Of a stretch of DNA of 64,000 nt, positions 51,431 through 62,539 are shown one piece after another. Both the position numbers and the translations under genes were made by a program. This DNA comes from Amyelois transitella. Lineage: Eukaryota > Arthropoda > Insecta > Lepidoptera > Pyralidae. Where the stretch lies: positions 6,539,001 through 6,603,000 of the forward strand of contig NC_083508.1 of assembly GCF_032362555.1 (NCBI RefSeq). Reading direction: 5' to 3'. The notes under the pieces were generated by a model. It saw only the letters and a list, made by a program, of their open reading frames with translations. It had not been told where the DNA came from and did no database searches. Each line of letters begins with the position of its first letter. Position 1 is the first letter of the stretch.

Positions 51431-53962
51431 TCACGATAGTAAATCTTGTTGCTGCATCGACTGCTGTTGATGGATTTCCTTCATGGTGGCGACTGGCAGC
51501 GTAGCACTAACGGTTAGCGGCGGCATGCCCGGCAGGGACACTGGTGTCAATACTGGAATGCCACTCGACATGGGCGGTGGTTGAATGGGAGCTTGAGGGA
51601 AGTTGCTCATATTAAAAGTCGGTACTAAGTTTGGCGAACTATACGGCGTTTGAGATGGTTGTATGTCACTAGCCGTTGCAAGTGGCTGCGTGTAATTAGG
51701 CATCATTGGTATGTAAGGTTGAGGTTGATTCATAGGAATGCCGGGCAAAGATGGCAGAGGCGCTGGCGGCTGGACGTTAGATACTGTTGGTATGCTTCCC
51801 AGGTTGGTCAATGTCGCATCTGCAAAACCTGAAATAACAAAGGTTGTGATGATATACAATACAATACAAATTACCTTTCTTCCTCCTCCTGGCTTTAAGT
51901 CAAGGTTGTATCCTCACCACTCTGGAGAGGAGCCCAGGGTATGCCTTTGACAATGGACCCTAAATTGGTTGAGGCAGTTTTAAACACGAAGTGACTCCTG
52001 TCTGACCTTAGCAACCTTTGCAGGTAAACCTAACCCGCATTGGATTGATCTTGGTTACACATCCAGTATCTTGAATGTGCAGATTTCCTCATGTTTTCCC
52101 TCGCCATAAGAGCATCAGCTAGTATTCAAACTAATTTATTTATATAAATCATCAATTATTTATATAACTTCCAAAACAGTCATCAGTACATGGCCGAGGT
52201 AGGATTTGAACCTTATTGATTCAACTATTGATGCTCTACTAGTTGGCTTAACGATGTAGGTAGCTAAATGTGATAGATGCATACAAATAAATACTTACTG
52301 CTAGAGTATGCAGCCATATTAGATATTACTGATTGTGCCTGTGACATAGTTTGCTGCTGTTGTGGTGATGTAGTCTGGGTTTGTTCTTGTGACACTGTTT
52401 GCACATCTGATGTGGCTGTGTGGGTGACTGGGTTCACCATTGGCACACCAGATAAGAACGGTGGCGGAGAGTTCTGTAATGGCGCTGGTACATTAGGCAC
52501 TTGAGATAGACTTGGCAGTCGAGCTTTCTCCTCATTTATACTCAATTGTTGTACTCCTGATACTATATTTTGTTTTATATTGGAAACCTGAGATGATATC
52601 TATAACAAAATATACAGTTAATAAACACAAGTGTTTTTTCTTTTTTAAAAAGAGATTTAATATCTATTATGTCAAGCAATTCATCAATTTCCTCAATTAA
52701 TATATTAATGACTTCAGTAGGTAATTTGCAGCACTCAAACGTATTCATTACACCACACTAGTTTATCTCTAAAAACATCAACAAAAGATATGGGAATAAT
52801 TAGAAAGCTTAAAATGATATTTAAGTTATATTATTAGTAACCAGAGGCAAAATACTTAATAATATCTGATACTTATAAAATTAAATACTTATATAATTTA
52901 ATTATCTGATGAAATACATGTAAGGAATAAACAATTCATAGGAATTAATTAAATTAACAGGTGCTCATTTATTCAGGTTATATATGTGTATGTCATATAC
53001 ACAGGTCATTTATTTATTATAAACATTTGTATATAGTAAAAAAATTGTATTAACAAAAACAAATGCAGGGCAAATTTGAAATACGGTCAGTTTAGTTTTG
53101 TTAATTGTGTAAAGCTGGGGCAAATAGTTAAACAGACATACCAGTGGTGTGCTTGCAGTATAAGAAACTTGTGACTGAGGGATACTTCTGATTGGAATCC
53201 TGTGTAAATATCCATAGCCAATACCACATCCTAGACTGCCTTCACCACCCCAATTTTGGTTTGGTGTAATCTGAACTTCTCTACATGTGTCATCATTTGC
53301 ATTATAAACATAAAGTTTCAATGCTCGACCCTCATGTGCCTCTATCAATGTAAAGAAGTCTTCACTCTCATGCATAACAGAATCAGCTCCAATTATATAA
53401 TCAGAAAATGGCTTGAGCCCTGCTATTTCTGCTGGAGAAGATGGATGAACTTCCTAAAAAGCAAAACAACCATGTCTTAACAACATCACAACATATAATA
53501 TGACAAACTTTATATGTATTTTACATACCAACACATGCCAGACATTTTCATTAGCACCTTCAAATGAACAAAACTTAATGCTGACTCCCAGTAAGCCCTG
53601 GCCACCCCAATTTGCACTTGGAGTTATCATAACTTCACGAACTGATTGGGTTTTACTGCTATATATTAACATTTTTATTGTTCTGTCTATGTTTTTTTTT
53701 AAAAGTTCTTTGAGGGTGTCATTGTCTTGGTCTAGTCTAGTGTTTTCTATAGCTACTATAAAATCAAAAAATGCTTCAAGTTTTGCCTCTTGCCCCGGAG
53801 AACCGTCTTGGACCTGTGAAACATTTGACGTGTCTTTTAGTTAGGTATGTAGTACATACATTGAGAGAGAACTATTATTCATAATTTCTATTTGCATACC
53901 CGTAAAACATGATACCCTTCAGATCCGCCACCTGGAACCTCTGTGCTATGAGAGGAACCCAT
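51431..53962 (-). CDS. GORASP2: Golgi reassembly-stacking protein (GRASP55/65), complete
   Basis: GRASPs tether Golgi cisternae and support unconventional secretion. Coding exons in transcript order are 53900..53962, 53529..53813, 53142..53453, 52299..52599 and 51431..51828: 1359 nt with all phases matching, giving 452 aa. The N-terminus is MGSSHS, with Gly2 as myristoylation site. Two tandem PDZ-like GRASP domains follow: first [20 protein letters not shown] through [16 protein letters not shown], then [15 protein letters not shown] through [20 protein letters not shown]. The C-terminal half (from about residue 215) is a low-complexity Pro/Gln/Ser region. Insects usually have a single GRASP gene; whether it is closer to GRASP55 or 65 is not meaningful here. 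Confidence 0.97.
51872..52240 (-). mobile_element. tRNA-derived SINE (family B), reversed
   Basis: On the minus strand it starts with B-box-like GGTTCAAATCC and continues with 'gcgggttaggtttacctgc' and 'ctcctctccagagtggtgag', in the same order as 1425-1712. It lies in GRASP intron 4, in the sense orientation of that gene. Confidence 0.65.
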
Positions 53963-54362
53963 TGGTAATAAATAAAGCGTAAATCCAATTTCCAAAATAA
54001 TTAATCTTTAAATTACGAATAGGTGACAGAATGACAACACACACAACAGTACAGTGTTGCCATAAATAACATAGTATTTTTATTTAGTTTGTGTGAAAAT
54101 GAAGTGTTTAATAGCATATTGTGGCTTATACCAAAGCAAAAATAGGCTAAATCATGGACCTAATAATAATTTTATTATTACGTCCATGGGCTGAATTTAA
54201 CCTTTCGCCGATAAGTGATTAATATTACGTTAAATTATTGTCTATCATAAAGTGTATTGAATCAAATTTGTTTAAAAACGTATTACTTTTAATCTTCTTT
54301 GTTGTGAGCTTTAGAAATTTGTAATATTCTCAATATTTCATTTTTTCTCCTATTATTTTAGT

Positions 54363-54583
54363 TTACCAAGGAACGAATCTTGGCCAAAGACATGGCTATA
54401 AATGATTGGAATAGAAAATATCTGACCAGGAACAATATATATCCACGTGTGGAAGATCTTTCCTTTGGTGGCGGTCGAGCCCGAATAATCGCTCCCGCTA
54501 CAGGCTTCTTCAAGCGCCATGAAAATTATTTTATTTTATTTGGAAAACATACAGTCATATATTTTGTACAAAATCTTACTTAG
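54363..54583 (+). other. Coding-like open frame of unknown origin
   Basis: After an acceptor-like 'cctattattttag' the frame reads FTKERILAKDMAINDW, then RVEDLSFGGGRARIIAPATG and FFKRHE. Composition looks protein-like up to about residue 50 and degenerates after. I recognise no domain. It sits between GRASP and a LINE remnant, and may be a transposon gag-like or host exon fragment. Confidence 0.25.
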
Positions 54584-54589
54584 TTACTC

Positions 54590-56060
54590 TAGACCATTTA
54601 CATGTTTTCGCATAAGTTTATCAAAATACTGGAAATTTTAACACATAAAAAAAATATAATTAAAACGAAAGAAATATGGAAGGTACCAGATAGCACCTTA
54701 TTAATTATTGACAGAATGAGAACCGTCAAACCAAGATTTGGTAACAAAATTTTTAAAACGGGTGGTTGTTGAATTGAAAAGGTCAAGCTCCGAGGAGACA
54801 ACCAGCCCGTTCAACTCCTTAGCTGATCTAATAAAGAAAGAGTTTTGCCTAAAGTTGGTCAAACTGGAAGGAATAGCAAGCAGTGAAGGGACTCGAGCAG
54901 ACATATTACTTGTTTTTAGTTGTATTTGCGCCAGCAAACTATATCGAATGAACTTTGAGCAATTTTAACCAACGCAGAAACATCAGCAATCCCACATCTA
55001 ATGTCAAGAGGGAGGGTATGATGCCTACGACATATATTATCATAATTTGAGTCATAATAATTTGTCTTAAATTGCACATAATTTAGGATTTTTTTCTGAA
55101 TTGTTTCAAGCCTATCCACATAAATATTATATTTAGGGTTCCAAACCTGCGAGCAATACTCAAGGGAGCTACGTACTAACGCACAATATAGAATTTTGAA
55201 TACTTTGATATTCTTAAATTGAGAGCAGGTTCTTTTCAAGAATCCTAGTGCTTTATTAGATTTTTTAACTATATGATTAATTAATATGATTTTCATAAGT
55301 CATTTTTGAGTCGTGAATAATTCCCAAGTCACGAATTTCTTCCACTTTTTTTAACTCTTGACCTTTCAAATCATACTTAAAATCAATAGGTTTTATCTTT
55401 CTCGTAAAAGATATACTGAGACATTTGTTAACATTTAAATCTAATCTATTGATTGAACAATAATCGTCTAATCTACTGAGATCTTCCTGTAATAGCTCAC
55501 AATCAAGTGTGTTATCAATTTGTTTATAGATTTTCATGTCATCAGCGTATAGAAGTATGTGTGAATTAATAAAACAGGTTTTGATGTCATTAATGAAAAT
55601 GTTAAAAAGTAGTGGCCCTAATAAAGAGCCCTGAGGGACTCCTGATGGTATGCTTCGCCAGGTAGACGTGAAACCATTAACAGTTACAGCCTGAGAACGA
55701 TTTTCAATGTATGAAGTGATCTAAATAGGTTGCCATGAATTCCCGCAAAAAGAAGTTTTTGTAGTAACTTTGTACTTTGTTTGTAAATATAGCATCAACC
55801 TGGTCTCCACCATCCATACTTAAAGAAACAAAATCAATAAAATTAAGAAGATTAGTTGTGGTGGACCGTTGTTTTAGGAAACCGTGTTGCTCTTCAATGA
55901 ATAATGATGATAACACATTATAAACTTGAGTGTGTACCAGTTTTTCAAATATTTTCATAAAAATACATATTTTAGAAATCTGTCTGTAATTCTTTATGTC
56001 ACTTTTACTACCACTCTTGTGAATAGGCGTGATGAAAGTTTGAATAATTTAGTCAAAATT
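54590..56060 (-). mobile_element. LINE remnant (Jockey/CR1-like reverse transcriptase)
   Basis: On the minus strand the order is: MKIFEKLVHTQVYNVL and EEQHGFLKQRSTTTN; then SGVPQGSLLGPLLFN (about 55600-55650); the catalytic YADD box (about 55535-55546); LNVNKCLSISFTRK; and ALVRSSLEYCSQVWNPKYN. These are the RT fingers, palm and thumb in correct order. The pieces fall in different frames and the 5' half is missing, so it is a dead copy. Confidence 0.85.
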
Positions 56061-57083
56061 ATAATTATTTTCGGACTTATTATATATAATGAATAATTTA
56101 TAATTTCAGTATAGCGACGCACATAAACATATGTGAATATAATATATTTGACTTAAATTATTAGAAAAATAAATCAATATTCCCAGTAAAATCCTATTTT
56201 GGGAACGTTGTCAGACAGACAGCGATTACTGCAAATACATATTAATACAATAATTCCTGCAATGTACGCGGGCATGGTGCTATTGGTGGTGCTATATACT
56301 AATTGCAGCCCTTTGGGGGATTGATTTGTTTACATAAAAAGTAACCTTAACTTCAGCTCGGGTATTTAACAACATCCACACCAAATTTCATCACGGTCCA
56401 GCAGTTTAGCAATAATCTCAATCATACGGTATTGATTATATTTGATTTCCAAACACTTTTTATCAGAATGACATAGGCGACAGATAAATTATTGTTAGAA
56501 CTTAGTTAGCCAAGATAGTTATGATGCCCGATGTAGAACTCAATCATCGACGTACTAAACTTTATAGTTGTACAACTGTGATCGGAAATGAACAATCTTA
56601 ACTCACTCATCCATCGATAAAAATTCTTCTAAATGAACAAGTGAACATCTCTAGTCCGCCATGTTGGTAACCCGGTTTGTTTATGTAGGTATGTAGGAAA
56701 AGTATATACGTAGGGCACTCCCATAGGATAGTTAATCAGAGCGCTAACCTAGCCTAATTCTTAGATAGGTACCTATTAAATATTATCTGTGAGCCAAATC
56801 AAAAATTTAAAAAAATAAACTAAGTCCCTACATATAATTTATATTTAACTGTGACTAAAACAATATCCATAAACATTTAATTAATTTCAGGATGTGTTTT
56901 CCGACTGGAAAATGGAAATAATTGATTGGAACTGAAATCTCCCGAAGCATTAAATATATTCGATCCACTTTTTCTGTACAAGGTTCATTTTTCTTGCTTT
57001 CAAATTAAATAATACCTCGTCAAAGTGTGTGCCCCAATCTTTGTAATGCATTTTTCCAGGATAAATTTCGAGTGAGTAAAGCA
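56061..57083. other. Upstream region of hyccin
   Basis: The hyccin first coding exon begins at an acceptor (tttttccag at 57060), so a 5' non-coding exon exists. A candidate is 'ctagtccgccatgttggtaa' near 56650, ending at a donor-like TGTAG|gtatgt (about 56690). A degraded Helitron-like segment is near 56310-56420. Confidence 0.35.
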
Positions 57084-60000
57084 ATGGCGGAATGGGAACA
57101 TTTAATCAACGAATGGTTATCAGAATATTCATCACTGCAAGATAACGAAATAAAGAGCTTTGCAGCTGAACATGAACACAATCATGAAATCGCAACAGCT
57201 CTATTTAACTTGTTTTACAGTGGTAGCGAAAATGATTCAAATCCAAATATCAAAGCGGAAAATACTGCACAGTTTGAAGAGGTATGTGCTAGGTACCTAA
57301 TGAATTCTTTACTTAAATTTGTAATACACCAAGTCAAGACAAGTTTAAATGGTAAAGCTTGAAACGGGCCACCGCCGGAGAGGGGGGAGGGGGTAACCCC
57401 CCTCCCGTGACCCCCCCTTGCCGGAAGCCTATAGTTTTTTTTTAGGAATTTTTAAAGTTTTCATATAAAGTCTGCTAAAGGTCATTAACCGCCAGATGGG
57501 CAAGGGGGGAGAAGTTAGAAGGGATGAAAGGGGTGAAGGGGAGTTAAACCTAACCTAATCTATACTAGACTTTTTTGACTCAGTTTGAACGCTCCGTACA
57601 AACTAATTATGTAATACTAAATTAACACAGTTTACAATGACAAACTGAAAATATTGTGTTGGGTTTAGTGCAATTTTAGATTTTCAAAAATTCATATAAA
57701 AAAGGGGGGTTTCCGGCAAAAAAACAAGCTTGGGGGGTCATAAAAACCGTCCCCCCCATTCCCAACCTCCCTGGCGGTAGCCCGTAGCAATATTAGGTGC
57801 CAAGCTTTTGGAGCCAATTTTCACCACACATGCTTTCCATATAATCTTATACACTTTAAAATAAATCAAATGGCATCGAAGAAACAGAAGAAGAAGAAAC
57901 TTCTGGTTGCCTGTCCGCCGAAAATGCAAGGTGTTCGGTCTGCCTAGCTTTTTGGATCGAGGCTTGATCACCAATGTTTATTATTTCATTCTAGTGGCCT
58001 TGCTTTGCCTGTGGTAGATACATAGTTATAGAAAAACATTTCAATGTCTAGTTCAATGTTTCTGATGATCAGCCCCTATAAACAATTAAAGTTACAAACT
58101 TTACCTCTTTATGACAGTCTTATACCTAGAAGTATAAATAAAGATCAATCAATTATATTTCAACATGATGTCAGACTTTCTTTAATTTCAGATGTTGGAA
58201 AATGTGTGCACTCAGTTGTTCAGTTTTTATAGATCCAAAGAGGAAGAGTTGCAGAGATTTACACTTCAGTTCATTCCAACACTTATTTTTAATTATCTTA
58301 GCTCAGTTGCCCTTAGTAAGAAAAAAGCCTTTAGGTGCATAGAAACACTTCTGATAGGTAAGGTTCATGCCATTTTAGTAAATCATTAATCAAATAATCT
58401 TTTTAAACTTTGTCTATTAATTTATTGCACTTATTCCCTATTACCTATGTTTTAAGACTTACCACTTTTTATTACAGGTTTGTATAATTTTGAAGTGGTT
58501 GATGAAACTGGAAAACCTAAAGTTGTATCATTTAGATTGCCCTCTTTGGCCCAACCATCGATATACCATGAGGTTTGTGAATCTTTATTTCAACTAATAA
58601 AAATTTCGTTCATTATATAATAAAACTAGCTGTCAACAGCCACCTGCTTTAAATTTAAATATTGTTGTTTCCATGGGAATTTTCAGCAGAATATCTATGT
58701 TACTCCTGAAGGTTTATTCCATCTCATATACATACATACATATAATCACATCTATATCCTTTTGGGGGTATACATACCCAATAGCCTTGAAAAGACTGAT
58801 AGGCCATGTTCAGCTAAACAGCTGAACATAGCCTATCAGTATCAGACTTAATAATAGAATTCATATTCACATAGTGATAGGTTGCTGGCCCATCGCCTAA
58901 GAGAAGAATCCCTAGTTTATAAGCCTCTTCCTCTTCCTGAAACAGTAACCAATCATAAACAAACTTTCGCATTTATAACATCACTACATAGTATAAAGCA
59001 TAGTCACTTCCTGCGTTTGTTCGTACGTCTGTATGTTTCTATATGCTTAGACCTTATAACCACACAACGGTTTATGAAGCAGTTTTTTAATAAGTAGAGT
59101 GAATCAAGACAAATGTTTATATGTACAAATGCTACCTGTGCGAAGCCCGGATGGATGGCTAGTTAATAATAAGCAAGATTTGATTATGTGGCCATCAAGT
59201 CTTTTCAAGACCATTGGCGTAAAGGGTGAAGACTTGATATATGTAGAAGATTTGATTATATGTTAAAAATTCAAAATGTTACAGCCATTGTCATTGGGAT
59301 CCCAATTCCTAACTGAAAATGCTCTGAGACGTTGGGAAGAATGCAACACAAAACTTGTAAGCTGGGGACCGCTTTCCCAAGTAGATGCCATAAATGCGCA
59401 GAATCGCCTCAAGGTTATGGCTGCTTTGCTCTTCATTTATAATCGGCAGCTGAGTTTATTACCAAAACTTGCACTGAGGCATTTTTGTATTGCAGCCTCC
59501 AGGTAAATCTTATATATAAAATTCTCGTGTCAATGTTTGTTTCCGTACTCCTCCGAAACGGATTGATCGATTCTCATGAAATTTTGTGAGCATATTGAGT
59601 AGGTCTGAGAATCGGCCAACATCTATTTTTCATACCCCTTAGTGATAAGGGTTGTACACCCTTAACATTTTTTGTTTAACTAGGAATTACTAAAAAAAAT
59701 ATTTATAATGGCAAAACAACGTTTGCCGGGACAGTAATCTTATATATAAAATTATCGTGTCACAATGTTCGTTCCCGTTCTCCTCCGACACGGCTTGATC
59801 GATTCTCATGAAATTTTGTGAGCATATTGAGTAGTTCTGAGAATCGGCCAACATCTATTTTTCATACCCCTTAGTGATAAGGGTTGTCCACCCTTAACAT
59901 TTCTTTTTACTATAAATTACTTAAAAAATATTTATATGGCAAAACAACGTTTGCTGGGACAGCTAGTTATGATCTAAATATCTAAATACATATATAAAAG

Positions 60001-61631
60001 AGGATAATGAATGACTAATTAACTTACATGTCCAAAACGAAGGGGTGTAGAGACTCTTAATTTGGCATGTTGGTTTCTTAAGTGGTCTAGGAGTGCACTA
60101 AGAAGAGTTTTCTTAAAATTACTAGCTGTGCCCGCGACTTCGTCCGCGTGGAATAGTTATTTTGGGCATCATATTTTTTTTTGCAAACATCCTCCTCGGC
60201 TTTATCAATTATAGCTGCTAATTGTTATGCGACTTGGCGACGACTTGGCCCACATCATTACCCGCGACCGAACGGAGACCGTATATATGCGTTTAGGGTG
60301 AGAGGTTGTGCGTTTGTGTGCTCGTTTGTGCAAACCAATGTTAGCATATATCTCCAAAACTACTGGTCCGATTTTAATGCGGTTTTCACTACTGGATTTA
60401 GATTTGATTGGTGCATGTTCTTAGATAGGTGTTACGGTTACAAATCACCAGGATGCGCTGCAGTATACAATTGTTTACATAAATGAATGTTAGCATGTAT
60501 CTCCAAAACCACGGGTTCAATTCATACAAAGGAAGTATTATAAGTAGAATGATACCTATCTATATGTAGAAAGTAGGATAGAGCAGGGCGATCGAAAGAT
60601 GCGGGGTGAGGGGTCACGCGTATTAGAAAGAACGCTGGTTCGCCGTATTAAATGTTTCGCTGCAAATTGCTTATAACGACTATATCTCAAAACCTATTCG
60701 TCTGATTTATATACTGCAAATGGCAATTTTAGTCTACATGAAAAGCCGAAAGTAATAAACATAATTATTTGGATAAGGATTAATACTGAATTAAAGAAAA
60801 TTGGTTTCAAAATAACTTATGAAAAAATAATCTTAAAAAATTAACATTAAAGTGGTACTGTAAGTAAACCTTAAGAGATAGATACCTATATGCTCTCGCG
60901 GACTTTTTTGTGGAAAAAAATGAGTACTTCACATCTTTTGTACATTGTTTTACTATATCTTTGTTGGTTTGCGCAGCGTTCGCGTGATGGAAAGCTCGCA
61001 GATGGCCGATTCATTCAACTTTCACCTGCATTGTTGACGTTTCCCGTAGGAAATCCGGGATAAAATGTAGCCTATAGCCTTCCTCGATAAATAGACCATC
61101 TAACAGTGAAAGAATAATTCAAATCGGTTCAGTAGTTTCTGAGATTAGCGCGTTTAAACAAACAAACAAACAAAACAAACTCTTCAGCTTTATAATATTA
61201 GTATAGATAATGTTCATTATAATATTAAATTCCCACCATACATAACGAAACTTAACGGTTGTTTTCCCTTTAACGCGCGCGGAGCGAGGTCGTACTCTAC
61301 TTAAACATAAATCAATAAATTAATTTGAAAATGACTGTTACTTGTAATGTTTAATTACTAATTTCAAATACTGGCATTTACAGAATAGTCACCCAAGGAT
61401 TCCACAAAAAAATTGGTAGCTCCACTGTGAAATCAGTTCCAAGAATTCCAGTATCACCTAACTTTCTGTTGGAATTGATAGAAGGGGCATACTTTGCAAT
61501 GTTCAATGAATTCTACACATTAGCCCTGCAAGCAGTCAAAGATATCGATCAACGAGCGCAGTACGAACTGTTTCCTGATGTTATGTTGGTTACTAGTGCC
61601 GTAATTAATTCCCTTAAAAATAATTCTTCAG
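57084..61631 (+). CDS. FAM126: Hyccin (FAM126), N-terminal five coding exons (partial)
   Basis: Hyccin/FAM126 binds TTC7 and stabilises the PI4KIIIalpha-EFR3 complex that makes PI4P at the plasma membrane. Coding exons: 57084..57281, 58192..58357, 58478..58572, 59285..59502, 61384..61631 (925 nt, phases agree; about 308 residues). Family landmarks are INEWLSEYSSL at the start, then ENVCTQLFSFYRSKEEELQR, FTLQFIPTLIFNYL, GLYNFEVVDETGKPKVVSFR, SLAQPSIYHE, NAQNRLKVMAALLFIYNRQL, and RIPVSPNFLLELIEGAYFAM. These cover the conserved helical domain. The next exon is not found before a LINE begins at about 62540, so the disordered C-terminus lies beyond. ATG 57084 is chosen because it follows the acceptor and precedes the conserved start. 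Confidence 0.93.
57365..57784. mobile_element. MITE-like element with inverted ends and G/C runs
   Basis: The left end CGGGCCACCGCCGGAGAGG matches the reverse complement of the right end (CGGGCTACCGCCAGGGAGG) in 16 of 19 positions. Just inside are long G and C runs (57382-57420 and 57706-57760). It is about 420 bp, without an ORF, in hyccin intron 1. I see no clear target duplication. Confidence 0.65.
58727..58945 (-). mobile_element. ATGT-tailed SINE-like element, rearranged
   Basis: Reversed copy with an intact (ATAC)n tail at the left and 'ggttgctggcccatcgccta' at the right. The middle (58795-58850) carries the 'gctgaaca' segment in both orientations, giving a small palindrome. It is in hyccin intron 3. 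Confidence 0.7.
58981..59162 (+). mobile_element. Short Helitron, third family
   Basis: Starts TCACTACATAGTATAAAGCA after a host A and ends in CTAG before a host T, with a GC-rich block (gcgaagcccggatggatgg) just inside. 182 bp. A partial relative is at 6801-6958. Confidence 0.75.
59508..59966 (+). mobile_element. Head-to-tail Helitron dimer
   Basis: Two units of about 228 bp each start TCTTATATATAAAATT and run to 'caaaacaacgtttgc(c/t)gg'. Unit 1 (59508-59735) lacks the final CTAG; unit 2 (59738-59966) has it. The outer borders sit between host A (59507) and host T (59967). The insertion lies five bases past the hyccin exon 4 donor. Confidence 0.8.
60122..61207 (-). mobile_element. Lep1-like non-autonomous Helitron, long copy
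   Basis: Canonical ends on the minus strand: TCTATACTAATATTATAAAG after host A, CTAG before host T. The outer parts match 60-964 nearly base for base (for example 'gtcacgcgtattagaaagaa'), but about 60280-60610 is different sequence. It fills much of hyccin intron 4. Confidence 0.85.
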
Positions 61632-61684
61632 GTAAGCATAGAGTTTTCATAAGAAGAGTTTTAAAAATCTTAAGTATGAGACAT

Positions 61685-61815
61685 CGCCGGCATCCACCTG
61701 TGTTAGTCCCGGTTGCGCCCTCACCTTTCTGGAGAGGAGTCTGTCTTGTGTTCGTCTATGACATAAGTTTTAACCGGCGACTCTCGTGTAACCTCCGGAA
61801 CCTTTGCAGGGGAAC
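61685..61815 (-). repeat. SINE family B fragment
   Basis: Contains 'cacctttctggagaggagtc' and 'cggaacctttgcagggga', as in the reversed copy at 51872. Short scraps of family C (about 61865-61915) and the ATGT-tailed element (about 62003-62049) follow. No hyccin exon is recognised in 61632-62540. Confidence 0.5.
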
Positions 61816-62539
61816 GTAAATACAGATATAAAATTATTACCTACAGTTTATTGAAAAAAAGAGATTATTTTTTTAAATAGGATTCAAGGTATCGCTTATT
61901 GACATCATTCTTGATATGCCTGGCCAAAAATTAAAGAGACACTGATGATTACCTGAATGATAAAAACATCAGGCTTGAGCATGGCACAGGAACCTCGTAA
62001 AGAATTGGAGTAGTCCTATTTTTTTTTAATGGTGCCGGGAACCACACGGCACCTACACCACACTTTTGATTTGAATCTAAATCAAAATTCAATACACTCT
62101 GTTCGATCTGCAGTCATAGTTTAAAAACTCTTACGGGTTGAAACAGCGTGCACTGTGATTCCACTAGATTCACACAGAAATGCATATTTAAAAATAATAA
62201 ATATTCCATCAAATTAATACGGTCTTTATTGCCAATGATTACCTACTAGGTAAAACAGTTTATTGTTCTATGACATATAACATAACAAAACAGAAAGAGA
62301 CGGTAATCAACGATGGCCGAACTGGGCCCGATAATAATTGTCGATCGAAAAATCGTCGTCTCTCATTATTTGCATAAGAAGGAGAGCCTGCGACTGCCAG
62401 ACTTATGTCATTTTATTAAGGTTGAAAGTTTGTCTGACATAGGTCGTGTGCAGACAAACTTTCGACAGTTTAAGAGCAAAATAAATTTTCCCTTACTTTT
62501 CTTACAATTCTTACAAATAAAACAACTTAACAAAGTGCT

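Noticed and set aside
51650-52504. Plus-strand frames opposite the GRASP C-terminal exons
   Set aside because: Antisense shadows of the Pro/Gln-rich GRASP tail; they cross its introns.
59508-59966. CRISPR-like or satellite tandem array
   Set aside because: Only two units, with Helitron-type ends and an A|T insertion site.
62281-62400. Next hyccin exon after an acceptor-like 'aacaaaacag' at about 62290
   Set aside because: In the required phase the sequence runs into a stop within about 15 codons and does not match the family.
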